Shown here: positions 28,387-41,900 of the stretch, piece after piece
Layout: each line of letters begins with the position of its first letter
Position numbering within the stretch: position 1 is the stretch's first letter
Assembly (NCBI RefSeq): GCF_005155025.1
Contig: NZ_CP039731.1
Coordinates: forward strand, 496,001-560,000
Length of the DNA stretch: 64,000 nucleotides
Source: Aquitalea aquatilis
Lineage (GTDB): Bacteria > Pseudomonadota > Gammaproteobacteria > Burkholderiales > Chromobacteriaceae
Direction: 5' to 3'
Made by a program: the position numbers and the translations under genes
Notes under the pieces: generated by a model
Databases searched by the model: none
Told to the model about the DNA's origin: nothing
Seen by the model: the letters and a program-made list of their open reading frames with translations, nothing else

Positions 28387-29019
28387 ATCGCCCCGGCTTC
28401 TCTAGATACTCTTGAGCCGTTGGAAATATTGCTTCTCAAACTCTACCGGCGATAGCCCGTTTGCGGAACCATGCCAGCGTTTCGGGTTGTAGAACATCTC
28501 GATGTAATCGAAGATGTCCCGCCGGGCTTCCTCCCTGTCGTGATAGGTTTTTCGCTTGATACGCTCACGCTTCAACAGCTGGAAGAAGCTCTCCGCCACA
28601 GCATTGTCGTGGCAGTTCCCGCGCCGACTCATGCTGGGTACCAAGCGATGGGCCTTCAAAAAATCCTGCCAGTCGTAACTACTGAACTGGCTCCCCTGGT
28701 CGGAATGCACCAGCACTTCCTGCTTGGGCTGACGTCGCCATACCGCCATCAACAGGGCATTCAGCACCAGCTCTCTATCGATACGTGACTGCATCGACCA
28801 GCCAATCACCTGCCGTGAGAACAGGTCCAGCACCACCGCTAGGTACAACCACCCCTCATGCGTGCGGATATAAGTGATGTCGGTCACCCAAGCTTTATTC
28901 GGTTCATTCACGGTGAACTGGCGTTGCAGGTGGTTAGGTGCCACCACTGCCGGGCGGCCACTGTAATGCCCAGGACGTCGATGGTAGCCAGTCTGCGAAC
29001 GTAAGCCCTCCTGCGACGT
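28384..29019 (-). mobile_element. Truncated IS3-family insertion sequence (outer element)
   Basis: The left boundary is an IS3-group terminal repeat, TGAATCGCCCCGGCTTC, starting at 28384. The element holds only the 3' two thirds of its transposase orfB and no second end. The other side is cut off by a second IS at 29020. It is GC-rich, in contrast to the AT-rich genes on both sides. Confidence 0.85.
28402..29019 (-). pseudogene. IS3-family transposase OrfB, 5'-truncated
   Basis: The remaining frame encodes the catalytic core of an IS3-family DDE transposase. The first Asp is in WVTDITYI, the second in LVHSDQGSQF and the Glu in AVAESFFQLLKRE. It ends RLKSI with TAG at 28402-28404. The N-terminal helix-turn-helix half and the partner orfA are missing because the second IS interrupts it near codon GLRSQTGY. 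The few codons upstream of 29016 in the open frame come from the inner IS end. It is presumed inactive. Confidence 0.88.
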
Positions 29020-29080
29020 TCCCCCAGTATTGAGTAGCACGTGACTTTAGAGTCCAATCAACCCCACATGGAGATTGGAC

Positions 29081-29344
29081 ATGAAGAAACGATTCACCGA
29101 AGAACAGATCATCGGCTTCCTGCGCGAAGCGGAAGCCGGCATGCCCGTTGCACAGTTGTGTCGCAAATACGCTTTCTCGGAAGCCAGCTATTACCTCTGG
29201 CGCAACAAATTCGGCGGAATGAATGTCTCCGAGGCCAAGCGCCTCAAGGAGCTGGAAACCGAGAATGCGCGCCTGAAGAAACTCCTGGCCGAGACCATGC
29301 TCGAGAGCGAGATTGCCAAAGAGGCCCTGCGAAAAAAGTGGTAA
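29081..29344 (+). CDS. IS3-family transposase OrfA (helix-turn-helix)
   Basis: An 87-residue DNA-binding part of the transposase: [19 protein letters not shown], then a helix-turn-helix ([19 protein letters not shown]), then a leucine-zipper-like coiled coil ([17 protein letters not shown]). GGAG lies 7 bases before ATG. Near the end, A AAA AAG (29332-29338) is a classic -1 slippery sequence, allowing fusion to OrfB in the other frame. Confidence 0.92.
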   Translation: MKKRFTEEQIIGFLREAEAGMPVAQLCRKYAFSEASYYLWRNKFGGMNVSEAKRLKELETENARLKKLLAETMLESEIAKEALRKKW

Positions 29345-30201
29345 GCGCACCGTCACGGCGGGAGCTGGTGCGCCATCTGGTGGGCAAAGGACTCAGCGAG
29401 CGCAAATCGCTGCGCCTGGCCGGCATGAGCCCCAGTTCATTCCGCTACCAGCCCGCCACCGACCGTAATGTCGCCTTGAAAGCGCAGATCATCGCGCTCG
29501 CGCAACGGCACCGTCGCTACGGTGCTGGCATGATCTATTTGAAGCTGCGGCAAAGCGGCATGGTGGTCAATCACAAGCGGGTAGACCAGCTTTATGCTGA
29601 GGCAGGTCTGCAAATTCGCCGGCGTAAGCGCAAGAAAATTCCCGTGGCCGACCGTCACCCACTGGCTCGCCCTTTGGCGGCCAATCAGGTTTGGTCGATG
29701 GACTTTGTGTTCGACCGGACGGCGGAGGGGCGTGTCATCAAGAATCTGACGGTGGTCGATGATGCCACGCATGAGGCAGTCGCCATTGTTCCGGAACGGG
29801 CGATGGGAGGTCTGCATCTGACGCGCGTCCTCGACCAACTAGCGAAGACACGTGGCTTGCCCAAAGCCATCCGGACCGATAACGGCAAGGAATTCTGCAG
29901 CCGAGCAATGTTGACCTGGGCACACACCCGTGGGGTTCAGCTCTTTCTCATCGAGCCGGGCAAGCCCAATCAGAACGCTTACATCGAGTCCTTTAACGGG
30001 CGTTTCCGGGATGAGTGCCTGAACGAATACTGGTTCACCAGCCTGCGCCATGCTCAGGTCGTCATCGAAGCCTGGCGTAGGGAATACAACAACGAAAGGC
30101 CCAAGAAAGCGCTTGGCGGTTTGACGCCGGCTGCCTATGCCGAATCACTTGCAGAGAAATCAGGTAAATTAAGCCCGGACTCTAAAGCCCTCTGCTACTG
30201 A
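29338..30201 (+). CDS. IS3-family transposase OrfB (DDE integrase), made by -1 frameshift
   Basis: The catalytic part of the transposase is read in the -1 frame relative to OrfA from the slippery A6G at 29332-29338 ([15 protein letters not shown] onward). The HTH_21-like region ends near [15 protein letters not shown]. The retroviral-integrase-like core has Asp in VWSMDFVFD, Asp in IRTDNGKEF and Glu in [15 protein letters not shown]. The stop TGA lies inside the right inverted repeat. An in-frame internal start could also give a separate OrfB. No lesion is seen. Confidence 0.92.
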   Translation: MVSAPSRRELVRHLVGKGLSERKSLRLAGMSPSSFRYQPATDRNVALKAQIIALAQRHRRYGAGMIYLKLRQSGMVVNHKRVDQLYAEAGLQIRRRKRKKIPVADRHPLARPLAANQVWSMDFVFDRTAEGRVIKNLTVVDDATHEAVAIVPERAMGGLHLTRVLDQLAKTRGLPKAIRTDNGKEFCSRAMLTWAHTRGVQLFLIEPGKPNQNAYIESFNGRFRDECLNEYWFTSLRHAQVVIEAWRREYNNERPKKALGGLTPAAYAESLAEKSGKLSPDSKALCY

Positions 30202-30434
30202 AAGTGGGGGGACGTCGGCCACTTGCTAGATAGAGTCAGGAAATGTACATATCGTCTTATTCGTAAATACCGTATCTAAGTAGTGATTAACCATCATAAA
30301 TTAGTATCTACGGAATACAGAAAAGACAATACCAATCCAAGGAAGCTTGAATCCCTTCATCATATTCTTCACCATGGCCATGCAGGTGACCTGATGAAGG
30401 GAACAATACTCATATAGACAATTACAAATTCCGA

Positions 30435-31631
30435 TTAGATAGAATCATGACATCTCACATACAACTTAGCTTGAGATTCACAAGTATATTTCCTTGAATG
30501 CGCTGCAAAGCGGTCAACACTATTCAAAGCCATTTTTGTCTTTGTCGCCAATTCGAGAACATTACCGATATCAAATCTCAACACATTGTTGTATTTCTCC
30601 AATTTGAAAAGTTCGTCAAATGCGAAAGAAGAAGAACAAAGCACTCGTGGAGAAACGTCCAAACAAATAGAGGCTATACCTGAGCCATCTTGCCCATTCT
30701 CTACATAAGGAAGCCAGACAGCATCCACACTAGCAGCTAAATTAATAAAATCTTCTGTCGAATACTCGCCCATAAAATAAACACGATTCTGCAATTTTTT
30801 TTCGACAATTAATTCCTGCAAATCATTTAAATATCCATCCACTGGGCAGTTATGCATAATAGTCTGAGGATGTTGACGCCCAAATATTAATAACTTAAAA
30901 TTATCCGGCAAATGTATTAATGTATTTATTGCCATCGTATGGCCTTTATATTCATTAATAAAACCAAACATACCAATAACAACATCAGCCTTATCTAGTT
31001 CAAGATTTTTTTTAATTAATCTCAAACAATTTTCATCTTGAACAAAATTATCAGAAATAATTTTCAATGGATGTACATCTACATTTGAATAACCAAATAT
31101 ACTTGAAATTTGCTCTTTAGCTCGCATTGTATGTACAATTAACTTGACCCCTCTCTTTATAGCAAGCTTAATTAAATCATTATTCATTTGTATATGTAAA
31201 TTCGACGCTTTATACGTTAAATATTTTTTTAGCGCCACTTTAAAATTGAGGCGAGTCAATGCTTTAATAGCTTGCCGCTGCTGAGTGACGTCAGCAATAA
31301 GCCTAGGGCTATGCAATGTAACACTAACAGAACTATTCGCAGAGATTAATCGACTAAATCTAGAGCGTATATCCATTGGTGTACTACCATACAATCCAGG
31401 CTCCAATTGGATGTTAACTCCATCCAACTCCTTAATTCTACTGCACAACTTATCAATGCACTCATTTGCAATCTTTCTTACACTTGGCGTTACTGATTGT
31501 AGTAACTTTAAATCCAACTCTAATGGCACCACTTCATACCCGAGATTAGAAATTGAATCAACAAGAATTTTTGAAAAATATGCGTTTCCACAGCTATCAG
31601 AAAAACTAGACACAATTCCTATTTTTTTCAT
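30435..31631 (-). CDS. Probable glycosyltransferase of the polysaccharide locus
   Basis: A 398-residue soluble protein with GT-B/GT4-like features. The N-terminus KKIGIVSSFSDSCGNAYFSK resembles a Rossmann first strand. The C-terminal half has GMFGFINEYKGH (the usual donor-domain start) and DAVWLPYVENGQDGSGIAS near the nucleotide-sugar site. The E-x7-E motif is not clear, so the call is less certain than for the other transferase. ATGA overlap with the preceding fcl-like gene shows co-translation in the manC-wzm-wzt-gmd-fcl block. AT-rich. Donor probably a GDP-linked sugar, by inference only. Confidence 0.7.
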   Translation of the reverse strand: MKKIGIVSSFSDSCGNAYFSKILVDSISNLGYEVVPLELDLKLLQSVTPSVRKIANECIDKLCSRIKELDGVNIQLEPGLYGSTPMDIRSRFSRLISANSSVSVTLHSPRLIADVTQQRQAIKALTRLNFKVALKKYLTYKASNLHIQMNNDLIKLAIKRGVKLIVHTMRAKEQISSIFGYSNVDVHPLKIISDNFVQDENCLRLIKKNLELDKADVVIGMFGFINEYKGHTMAINTLIHLPDNFKLLIFGRQHPQTIMHNCPVDGYLNDLQELIVEKKLQNRVYFMGEYSTEDFINLAASVDAVWLPYVENGQDGSGIASICLDVSPRVLCSSSFAFDELFKLEKYNNVLRFDIGNVLELATKTKMALNSVDRFAAHSRKYTCESQAKLYVRCHDSI

Positions 31632-32566
31632 GACCTTGCACTTTCATAGTTTTCCATAAACCAATTAACTGTACTAGAAATCCCGTCCGTTAGATTTTTT
31701 GAAGATTGAAAGCCTAAAGATGAGAGCAAATTGACATCGACAGTACGGCATTTTATTCCTACAGGAGCACTTGAATTCCAATTAATCCTTAGGCCGCAAC
31801 CATAAGCATCAACAATAGCATCAGCAACATCACCCATGTTCGAAGCAACGCCAGAAGCAATATTAATATGTCCTGAATAACTTTTCATACAATGAACAGC
31901 TGCAGTTGCCGCATCTTCACTGTACAAATAATCTCGAACCGTAGAAGGACTTCCCCAAACATCAAGTACTTTAGTTCCATCCTTTATTGCTGAAAATCCT
32001 TTCATAATAAGTGATGGAATGACGTGGCCATTTTGTATGTCAAATTTATCATTCTCACCATATAAGTTGGTGAATATTCCATAACAATAATCAATCCCAT
32101 AGCTCTCTTTCAAGAACTGTAGGTACACTAATGCGTGCCGTTTAGCAAACGCATAGCCATACTCTCCTGGGTGTGGTTCCCCCCTCATAAATACATCCTC
32201 CTTAAGAGGTAGTTCTGCAAAAGGATAGGGATATGCGGCCACTGTTCCTGCATAAAATATTTTCTTGATCAAATATTTTTGACAGGAAGAAAATACATTC
32301 ATTGCAATTAATGTATTGTTATGCAACGACATTAGCTGATTATTTAAATTTCCTTGCAATCCAAAAACCAAAGATGCAAGATGAAATACATAATCTGGCT
32401 TGTTAACTTTAAACCATGCATCAACAGATGCACAATTCAAACAATCCATTTCAAATCTGCTTGGAGTGAATATATTACAATATCCATTCCTTTCTAAAAC
32501 TTTTTTCAGAGCAGTGCCAAGTACACCACCAGCGCCAATCACTACAATTCTATCATTTAAGTTCAT
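31628..32566 (-). CDS. GDP-4-keto-6-deoxymannose epimerase/reductase-like (Fcl-like)
   Basis: A 312-residue extended short-chain dehydrogenase. NAD(P) site VIGAGGVLGTAL, active-site YAFAK (YxxxK), and the segment NLYGENDKFDIQNGHVIPSLI, which matches the GDP-fucose synthase pattern NLYGP-DNF---SHVIPAL. It lies directly after gmd, so GDP-L-fucose or a related GDP-6-deoxysugar is the expected product. It is not close to the Rmd type that makes GDP-D-rhamnose. The sequence is divergent (for example AGTVAAYP where Fcl has GSSCIYP), so the exact product is open. Two ATG codons are adjacent; AGGA favours the second. Confidence 0.75.
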   Translation of the reverse strand: MNLNDRIVVIGAGGVLGTALKKVLERNGYCNIFTPSRFEMDCLNCASVDAWFKVNKPDYVFHLASLVFGLQGNLNNQLMSLHNNTLIAMNVFSSCQKYLIKKIFYAGTVAAYPYPFAELPLKEDVFMRGEPHPGEYGYAFAKRHALVYLQFLKESYGIDYCYGIFTNLYGENDKFDIQNGHVIPSLIMKGFSAIKDGTKVLDVWGSPSTVRDYLYSEDAATAAVHCMKSYSGHINIASGVASNMGDVADAIVDAYGCGLRINWNSSAPVGIKCRTVDVNLLSSLGFQSSKNLTDGISSTVNWFMENYESARS

Positions 32567-32574
32567 CATTTTTC

Positions 32575-34337
<1,763 letters not shown>

Positions 34338-34339
34338 TT

Positions 34340-35113
34340 TCACATCCAGTATGCAATACTATTTGCATTTTTCCTCAAAACAACAGATGAAACGAGAAAG
34401 AGAACAATAGTAAACGCTGAAGCAAATATGTATGTATACAATGGCGGCACCGAACCCAAAATGGGGTCCCTTATAATAGATATATAAGCCGCCAACGGAT
34501 TGAAATCAGAAACCCACTGATGATTGCTACCAAGCATATTAGGCTTCCACATTATAGGAGTTACATAAAATGCTGCAAACAAAAAATTTTGCACCAACAT
34601 TGTAACGTCTCTAAATCTCGCGCAAACAATGGCCAATAACAAAGATAATGAGAACAACCCAACAAGAAGAATGACAAGGCCAAGCAATGTACGGAAAAAC
34701 AAGACACCACTCCAGCGATCAAAAACGACCAATACAATAAAAACAATTATTATATTATGCAATAAGACAATAAAATTTCTAAATAAAACACGTAAAATGT
34801 ATACTGTAAATGGCAATTTTATCTGCTTGATAATATATTCAAACTGAGAAAATGCAGTACATGCTTCAGATATTTGCGATGAAATAAATATCCAAAATAC
34901 ATGAGCAATTGAAAAAAAAGGCAAATACTCAGCTGTATTAAGTTTAAATATTGTCGACCATAACAAACCTAGGACGAGAACAGTAAAACCAGTGCTCAAT
35001 GTCAGCCAAAGCGGGCCAATTGCTGTTCTTCTATATCGCTGACGGATATCATTCCACCCCAAAAATAACCAAAAATCTCTATTTTTGAATGAATGCATCA
35101 ATTCATTAATCAT
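34340..35113 (-). CDS. wzm: ABC polysaccharide exporter, permease subunit (Wzm)
   Basis: A 257-residue ABC-2 type permease with about six TM helices. The N-terminal cytoplasmic stretch FWLFLGWNDIRQRYRRTAIGPLW is the amphipathic start shared by Wzm/KpsM/TagG proteins (quoted part abbreviated: NDIRQRYRRTAIGPLW). AAGG lies 7 bases before ATG at 35113. The end overlaps wzt. It forms the channel for export of a complete polysaccharide chain, a route distinct from the Wzx flippase encoded 8 kb away in the same cluster. Confidence 0.92.
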   Translation of the reverse strand: MINELMHSFKNRDFWLFLGWNDIRQRYRRTAIGPLWLTLSTGFTVLVLGLLWSTIFKLNTAEYLPFFSIAHVFWIFISSQISEACTAFSQFEYIIKQIKLPFTVYILRVLFRNFIVLLHNIIIVFIVLVVFDRWSGVLFFRTLLGLVILLVGLFSLSLLLAIVCARFRDVTMLVQNFLFAAFYVTPIMWKPNMLGSNHQWVSDFNPLAAYISIIRDPILGSVPPLYTYIFASAFTIVLFLVSSVVLRKNANSIAYWM

Positions 35114-35185
35114 TAACAAGCCTTATAAATTACATTTCCGCACTTTCAAGAATGAAATTCTGCTTTACAAATCAAATATGAACAC

Positions 35186-36607
35186 TCAACATCTTCCATA
35201 TATATCATCATAACGTACAATATCATCCTCACCTAAATACTCACCACTTTGCACTTCAATAAGAACTAAATCAATTACTCCGGGATTAGTCAGGCGGTGC
35301 TTGTGCCCTGCAGGTATATAAGTAGATTCATTGGTTGAAACAAACAACTCCAGCTCACCATTTATAATCTGTGCAGCACCACGCACAACAATCCAATGTT
35401 CACTGCGATGGTGATGCATTTGTAGACTCAAGCTTTGACCAGGCTTGACGATGATCCGTTTAATTTTAAACCGATCTCCATCTTCCAACACAGTATAGGT
35501 TCCCCATGGTCGATGAACCGTTCTATGGATTTTATATGCTTGGTGGTTGCGCTTCTTGAGATTGTTGTAAAGTTGCTTCACACCCTGTACATGGTTTTTA
35601 TCGGCAACTAGAACTGCATCAGGGGTGTCAACAATGACCAAATCATGTACTCCTACAGCCCCCACCAACCTGTCTTCACTGCGTATATAGCAACCGCTGA
35701 CATCATGCAGAACGGTCTCACCCTCGATGGTATTACCGGAGGCATCCTGCTCTCCCAACTCGCCCATGGCAGTCCAAGAACCGATATCGCTCCAGCCAAT
35801 ATCGCATGGTACAACGGCAACGGATGCAGACTTTTCCATCACGGCGTAATCGATTGAGATGTCTGGCACGGTGGCAAAGGTATTTTTATCAAGATCCAAT
35901 TGCGTATAGCCTGCGCCTTCAATCTCTCGAGACTGTAATAGACAAGCTTCTACTGCAGACATCACATCCGGGCAGTGTGCTTTCATCTCTTGGATCAAAG
36001 TGCCCGCACTGAAGCAGAACATTCCAGAATTCCATAAGTATTTTCCGGATGAAACATACTCCTGTGCACATTCGATTGATGGTTTCTCGACAAATCGCAA
36101 TACAGTATTTCCTTGTGCTTCGATATAGCCATAACCGGTTTCAGGTTGCCTTGGCTGTATACCAAAAGTGACAAGCTTGCCTTGCAAAGCTAACTCCGCT
36201 GCTGTTTTTACGGCGGTGGCAAATGCAGACGGTTTGCTGATGAGATGATCCGCAGCCAAGACCAACATCAAGGCATCATTTCCATGGCGCTTCTGAACAT
36301 ACAAAGCGGCAGAGGCGGCAGCAGCAGCGGTATTGCGCCCAAATGGTTCTAGAATAAAGCTCAGACCTTTATTTTCAGCATTGACCTCAGCGTAGTTGTC
36401 TTCCGTTTTAAATAGTAGCTCTCGATTGGTCACGGTCAATACTTCCGCAACCTCGGCAATACTGGCTCCTCTCAAAAACGCCTTTTGCAACAGCGTCTGA
36501 CCATCAGCCAAGGCGATAAATGGCTTTGGATGTTGCTCACGGGACACTGGCCACAAGCGTGATCCTGCACCACCACACAGAATTGTAGGAATCAATACAA
36601 ACGACAT
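35186..36607 (-). CDS. manC: Mannose-1-phosphate guanylyltransferase / mannose-6-phosphate isomerase
   Basis: A 473-residue two-domain enzyme. Residues 1 to about 340 form the nucleotidyltransferase (ILCGGAGSRLWPVSRE, EPFGRNTA, FVEKP) that makes GDP-mannose. The C-terminal cupin (about 360-470, QMHHHRSEHWIVVRG) is the phosphomannose isomerase part. It provides GDP-mannose for gmd downstream. ATG at 36607 has AAGG 7 bases upstream. It is the first gene of the minus-strand polysaccharide block. The base composition is intermediate, less AT-rich than wzm/wzt. No phosphomannomutase gene (manB) is present in the window. Confidence 0.95.
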   Translation of the reverse strand: MSFVLIPTILCGGAGSRLWPVSREQHPKPFIALADGQTLLQKAFLRGASIAEVAEVLTVTNRELLFKTEDNYAEVNAENKGLSFILEPFGRNTAAAAASAALYVQKRHGNDALMLVLAADHLISKPSAFATAVKTAAELALQGKLVTFGIQPRQPETGYGYIEAQGNTVLRFVEKPSIECAQEYVSSGKYLWNSGMFCFSAGTLIQEMKAHCPDVMSAVEACLLQSREIEGAGYTQLDLDKNTFATVPDISIDYAVMEKSASVAVVPCDIGWSDIGSWTAMGELGEQDASGNTIEGETVLHDVSGCYIRSEDRLVGAVGVHDLVIVDTPDAVLVADKNHVQGVKQLYNNLKKRNHQAYKIHRTVHRPWGTYTVLEDGDRFKIKRIIVKPGQSLSLQMHHHRSEHWIVVRGAAQIINGELELFVSTNESTYIPAGHKHRLTNPGVIDLVLIEVQSGEYLGEDDIVRYDDIYGRC

Positions 36608-37030
36608 TTTTGACCTTAATATTGAATTCAATTAAAGAATTAACATTGCACACAAAAGCAACGATTAAATTATGGATTTATATCTGCCATAAATAAATTT
36701 TGCTGAAATTAACTCTCAGTCAAAATTAGTATTCACGCATAGCGATTTAAGCGAGCTTCATATTTATTTAAAAACCATTAAGATAAATTAGATACAATTG
36801 TAATGATATTACTGTTTAACTAATATTCAGCCAACACACTTAACTCTTACACCAACCACTTTACGCATTGACGGTGGTGCAGATCAAGAGGCCTCAAGTG
36901 ACCTGTTTTTCTAAAAGTACATCTTACACGACCTATATATTTGGGAAGCTGAACACATAGGGCGACATGAATAGTATCCATGTTCGCACATTGTAACAGC
37001 TGCGCTGCTACCCGCCACCAACGATACACA
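36608..37030. other. Non-coding border between the polysaccharide island and gltD
   Basis: These 423 bases hold no convincing gene. The left 230 bases are very AT-rich and should contain the manC promoter, reading left. The right part rises in GC and leads into the gltD terminator. An 82-codon minus-strand frame crosses it but has no ribosome site and runs through the terminator, so it is not called. The low-GC island that began inside rmlC ends here. Confidence 0.5.
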
Positions 37031-37066
37031 TGTAAAGAAGCCCGCCAATCGGCGGGCTTCTTTACA
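37031..37066 (-). terminator. Strong terminator after gltD
   Basis: A perfect 16-bp stem (TGTAAAGAAGCCCGCC / GGCGGGCTTCTTTACA) with a 4-base loop lies 22 bases past the gltD stop. The distal end of the stem itself is T-rich. Confidence 0.85.
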
Positions 37067-37088
37067 CAAAGCAACGGCTGGTCCGTGC

Positions 37089-38932
<1,844 letters not shown>

Positions 38933-38935
<3 letters not shown>

Positions 38936-38960
38936 TCCCTACTCCCTATTCACTACTCCC
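38933..38960 (-). repeat. Four tandem 7-bp repeats (GGGAGTN), upstream flank carrying ribosome site and start codon
   Basis: On the minus strand GGGAGTA, GTGAATA, GGGAGTA and GGGAGTG follow directly. The last unit ends in the GTG start of the four-helix-bundle gene. The array is inverted relative to 38524-38551, so the gene is bracketed by terminal inverted arrays. Confidence 0.9.
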
Positions 38961-38968
38961 GGCTCACC

Positions 38969-41900
38969 TCAATCCTTGAGCAGGCTGTCCAGCGTGGCGG
39001 CCTTCGGCTTCACCAGCCAGAAGTAGTCCACGTAGTCGTCGAAGTTCTGCAGCATGGCGCGGCCGGTTTCGGAGCCGGTCAGCTCGACATGCTTGGCAAT
39101 CTTCTCCAGCAGGAAGGCACGGTACATGCCCATTGCTTCGCCGTTGATCAGGTGAATGTCGACCAGTTCATTGTTGTAGCGGTAGGCAAAGCGCTCGCCC
39201 GGGTCGTAGACGAAGGCGAAGCCACCGGTCATGCCGGCACCGAAGTTGTAGCCGGTTTCGCCCAGTACGATGACAGTACCGCCAGTCATGTATTCGCAGC
39301 AGTGGTCGCCAGCGCCTTCGATGACGGCCAGCGCGCCGGAGTTACGCACCCCGAAACGCTCGCCGGCCACACCAGCGGCAAACAGCTGGCCACCGGTGGC
39401 GCCGTACAGGCAGGTGTTACCGATGATGATGGCTTCGCCGCTTTCATACACCGCATTCTTCGGCGGGTAGATGGTAACGCGACCACCCGCCATGCCCTTG
39501 CCGACGTAGTCGTTGGCATCGCCTTCCAGCTCCAGGTGCAAGCCCGAGGCGTTCCACACGCCAAAGCTCTGACCAGCGCTGCCGTTGAACTTGACCTTGA
39601 GGCAGCCAAACGGCAGGCCTGCCGCACCATGTACGCGGGCAATTTCGCCGGACAGGCGGGCACCGATGGAGCGATGGATGTTCTCGATCGGGTAGGACAG
39701 TTCCAGCATCTGCTTGTTATGGATGGCAGGCAGGGCGTCAACCAGGATCTGTTCAGCCAGCTCGCCCTTGTCAAAGGACGGGTTGCTGTCGCTGATGCAG
39801 AAGCGCGGCACATCGTCCGGCACTGTGCCTTGCGACAACAGCGGCGACAGATCGAGCTTGTTCTGCTTGGCGGTTTCGCCTTCCAGCAGCTCCATCAGGT
39901 CCATGCGGCCGATCAGCTCTTCCATGCTGCGCACGCCCAGCTTGGCCATCCATTCGCGGGTTTCTCGGGCAATGAACAGGAAGTAGTTCATCACCATTTC
40001 CGGCAGGCCAAGGAAGTACTTGGAGCGCAGCTTGATTTCCTGGGTGGCTACGCCGGTGGCGCAGTTGTTCAGGTGGCAGATACGCAGGTATTTGCAGCCC
40101 AGTGCCACCATCGGGCCGGTACCGAAGCCGAAGCTTTCTGCACCAAGGATGGCGGCCTTGATCACGTCCAGGCCGGTTTTCAGGCCACCGTCGGTCTGTA
40201 CCCGTACCCGGCCACGCAAGCCGTTGGCACGCAGCACTTGCTGGGCTTCAGACAGGCCCAGCTCCCACGGCGAGCCGGCGTATTTCACCGAAGTCAGCGG
40301 CGAGGCACCAGTACCACCGTCGTAACCGGAGATGGTGATCAGGTCGGCATAGGCCTTGGCCACGCCGGCAGCAATGGTGCCCACGCCCGGCTCGGCCACC
40401 AGCTTCACCGACACCAGCGCGGTCGGGTTGACCTGCTTCAGGTCGAAGATCAGCTGTGCCAGGTCTTCGATGGAGTAGATGTCGTGATGCGGCGGCGGCG
40501 AAATCAGGCTGATGCCTTCCTTGGCGTGACGCAGGCGGGCAATCAGGCCGGTGACCTTGTCGCCCGGCAGCTGGCCGCCTTCGCCCGGCTTGGCGCCCTG
40601 GGCTACCTTGATCTGCAGCACTTCGGCATTCACCAGGTAATGCGGGGTGACGCCAAAGCGGCCAGAGGCCACTTGCTTGATCTTGGACATGCGCTCGGTG
40701 CCATAGCGCGAAGCATCTTCGCCACCCTCACCGGAGTTGGAGCGGCCACCCAGACGGTTCATCGCAGTCGCCAGTGCCTCGTGGGCTTCCGGCGATAGCG
40801 CGCCGAGCGACATGCCGGCAGAGTCGAAACGCTTGAGAATGGCTTCGATCGGCTCGACTTCGTCGACGGAGATCGGCTGCTCGGCCAGCTTCACCTTCAT
40901 CAGGTCGCGCAGCATGGACACCGGACGGGTGTTCACCGTGTCGGCGTATTGCTGGTAGGTCTGGTAGTCGTCGTTTTGTACCGCTTTTTGCAGCAGCTGC
41001 ACCACGTCCGGGTTGTAAGCGTGGTACTCCTCGCCGTGCACATACTTGAGCAAGCCACCCTGCGAAATCTGGCGCATCGGGTTGAAGGCGAAGCGCAGCA
41101 GCTGTTGCTGGTCGTCTTCGAAGTCCTCGAAGCTGGCACCGGACACGCGCGATACCGTGCCCTTCAGGCAGAGATCCACCACATCCTTGTGAATGCCGAC
41201 GGCTTCAAACAGCTGGGCGCCACGGTAGGAGGCGATGGTGGAAATACCCATCTTGGACAACACTTTCAGCAGGCCCTTGTTGATGCCCTTGCGGTAGTGC
41301 TGCAGCGCTTCGTTGATCTTGCAGTTGACCACGCCGCTGTTCACCAGATCGATAATGCTCTGGTAAGCCAGGTAAGGATAAACCGCAGTGGCACCATAAC
41401 CGATGACACAGGCCATCTGGTGCGCGTCACGCACGGTACCGGTTTCCAGCAGGATGTTGGTCTTGCAGCGCAGGCCGCTTTCGATCAGCGCATGGTGTAC
41501 CGCACCGGTGGCAAACAAGGCATGAATCGGCAGGCGGCCCTGGGTGATGATGCGGTCGGACAGCACCACGATCACCGTGCCTTCGTTGACGGCTTCGATC
41601 ACGTACTGGCACAGCTTTTCGATGGCTTGCTGCAGCGAGCCTTCGCTCGGGTCGTAGCACAGATCGAACGTGGTGGCCTTCAGATAGGTTTCCGGCCGGG
41701 TGGTCACGCGCACGAATTTTTCATGCGACAGCACCGGCGAGCGCACTTCCAGCCGCTTGGCGTGTTCGGCACTCTCTTCAAACATATTGCGCTCGGGGCC
41801 AAACACGCTGTTGAGCGACATCACCACGGCTTCACGGATGGGGTCGATCGGCGGGTTGGTCACCTGGGCAAACTGCTGACGCAGGTAGTCGAAGGGCGAA

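Larger units (their letters stand above)
29020..30211 (+). mobile_element. Complete IS3-family insertion sequence, about 1.19 kb (inner element)
   Basis: Imperfect inverted repeats of 35-36 bases bound the element: 29020-29055, and 30177-30211 read in reverse. Shared blocks are CCCCCA-like ends, AGTAGCA and CTTTAGAGTCC. Both flanks carry ACGT (29016-29019 and 30212-30215), a likely 4-bp target duplication. It holds overlapping orfA and orfB in the -1 arrangement of the IS407-like group. It looks intact and could be active. It was inserted into the remnant of another IS3-family element on its left. Confidence 0.85.

Noticed and set aside
31628-32566. GDP-D-rhamnose synthesis (Rmd) as in the A-band locus of Pseudomonas, suggested by manC-wzm-wzt-gmd order
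   Set aside because: The reductase carries the Fcl-type phrase NLYGENDKFD with HVIPSLI rather than Rmd features, so GDP-L-fucose-type chemistry is more likely, though not certain.
36990-37030. Possible ops/JUMPstart (RfaH) element upstream of manC: minus strand GGTGGCGGGTAGCAGCG
   Set aside because: It resembles GGCGGTAGCG but has an extra base in the core and lacks the rest of JUMPstart. It also lies about 390 bases from manC next to the gltD terminator. Too weak to call.
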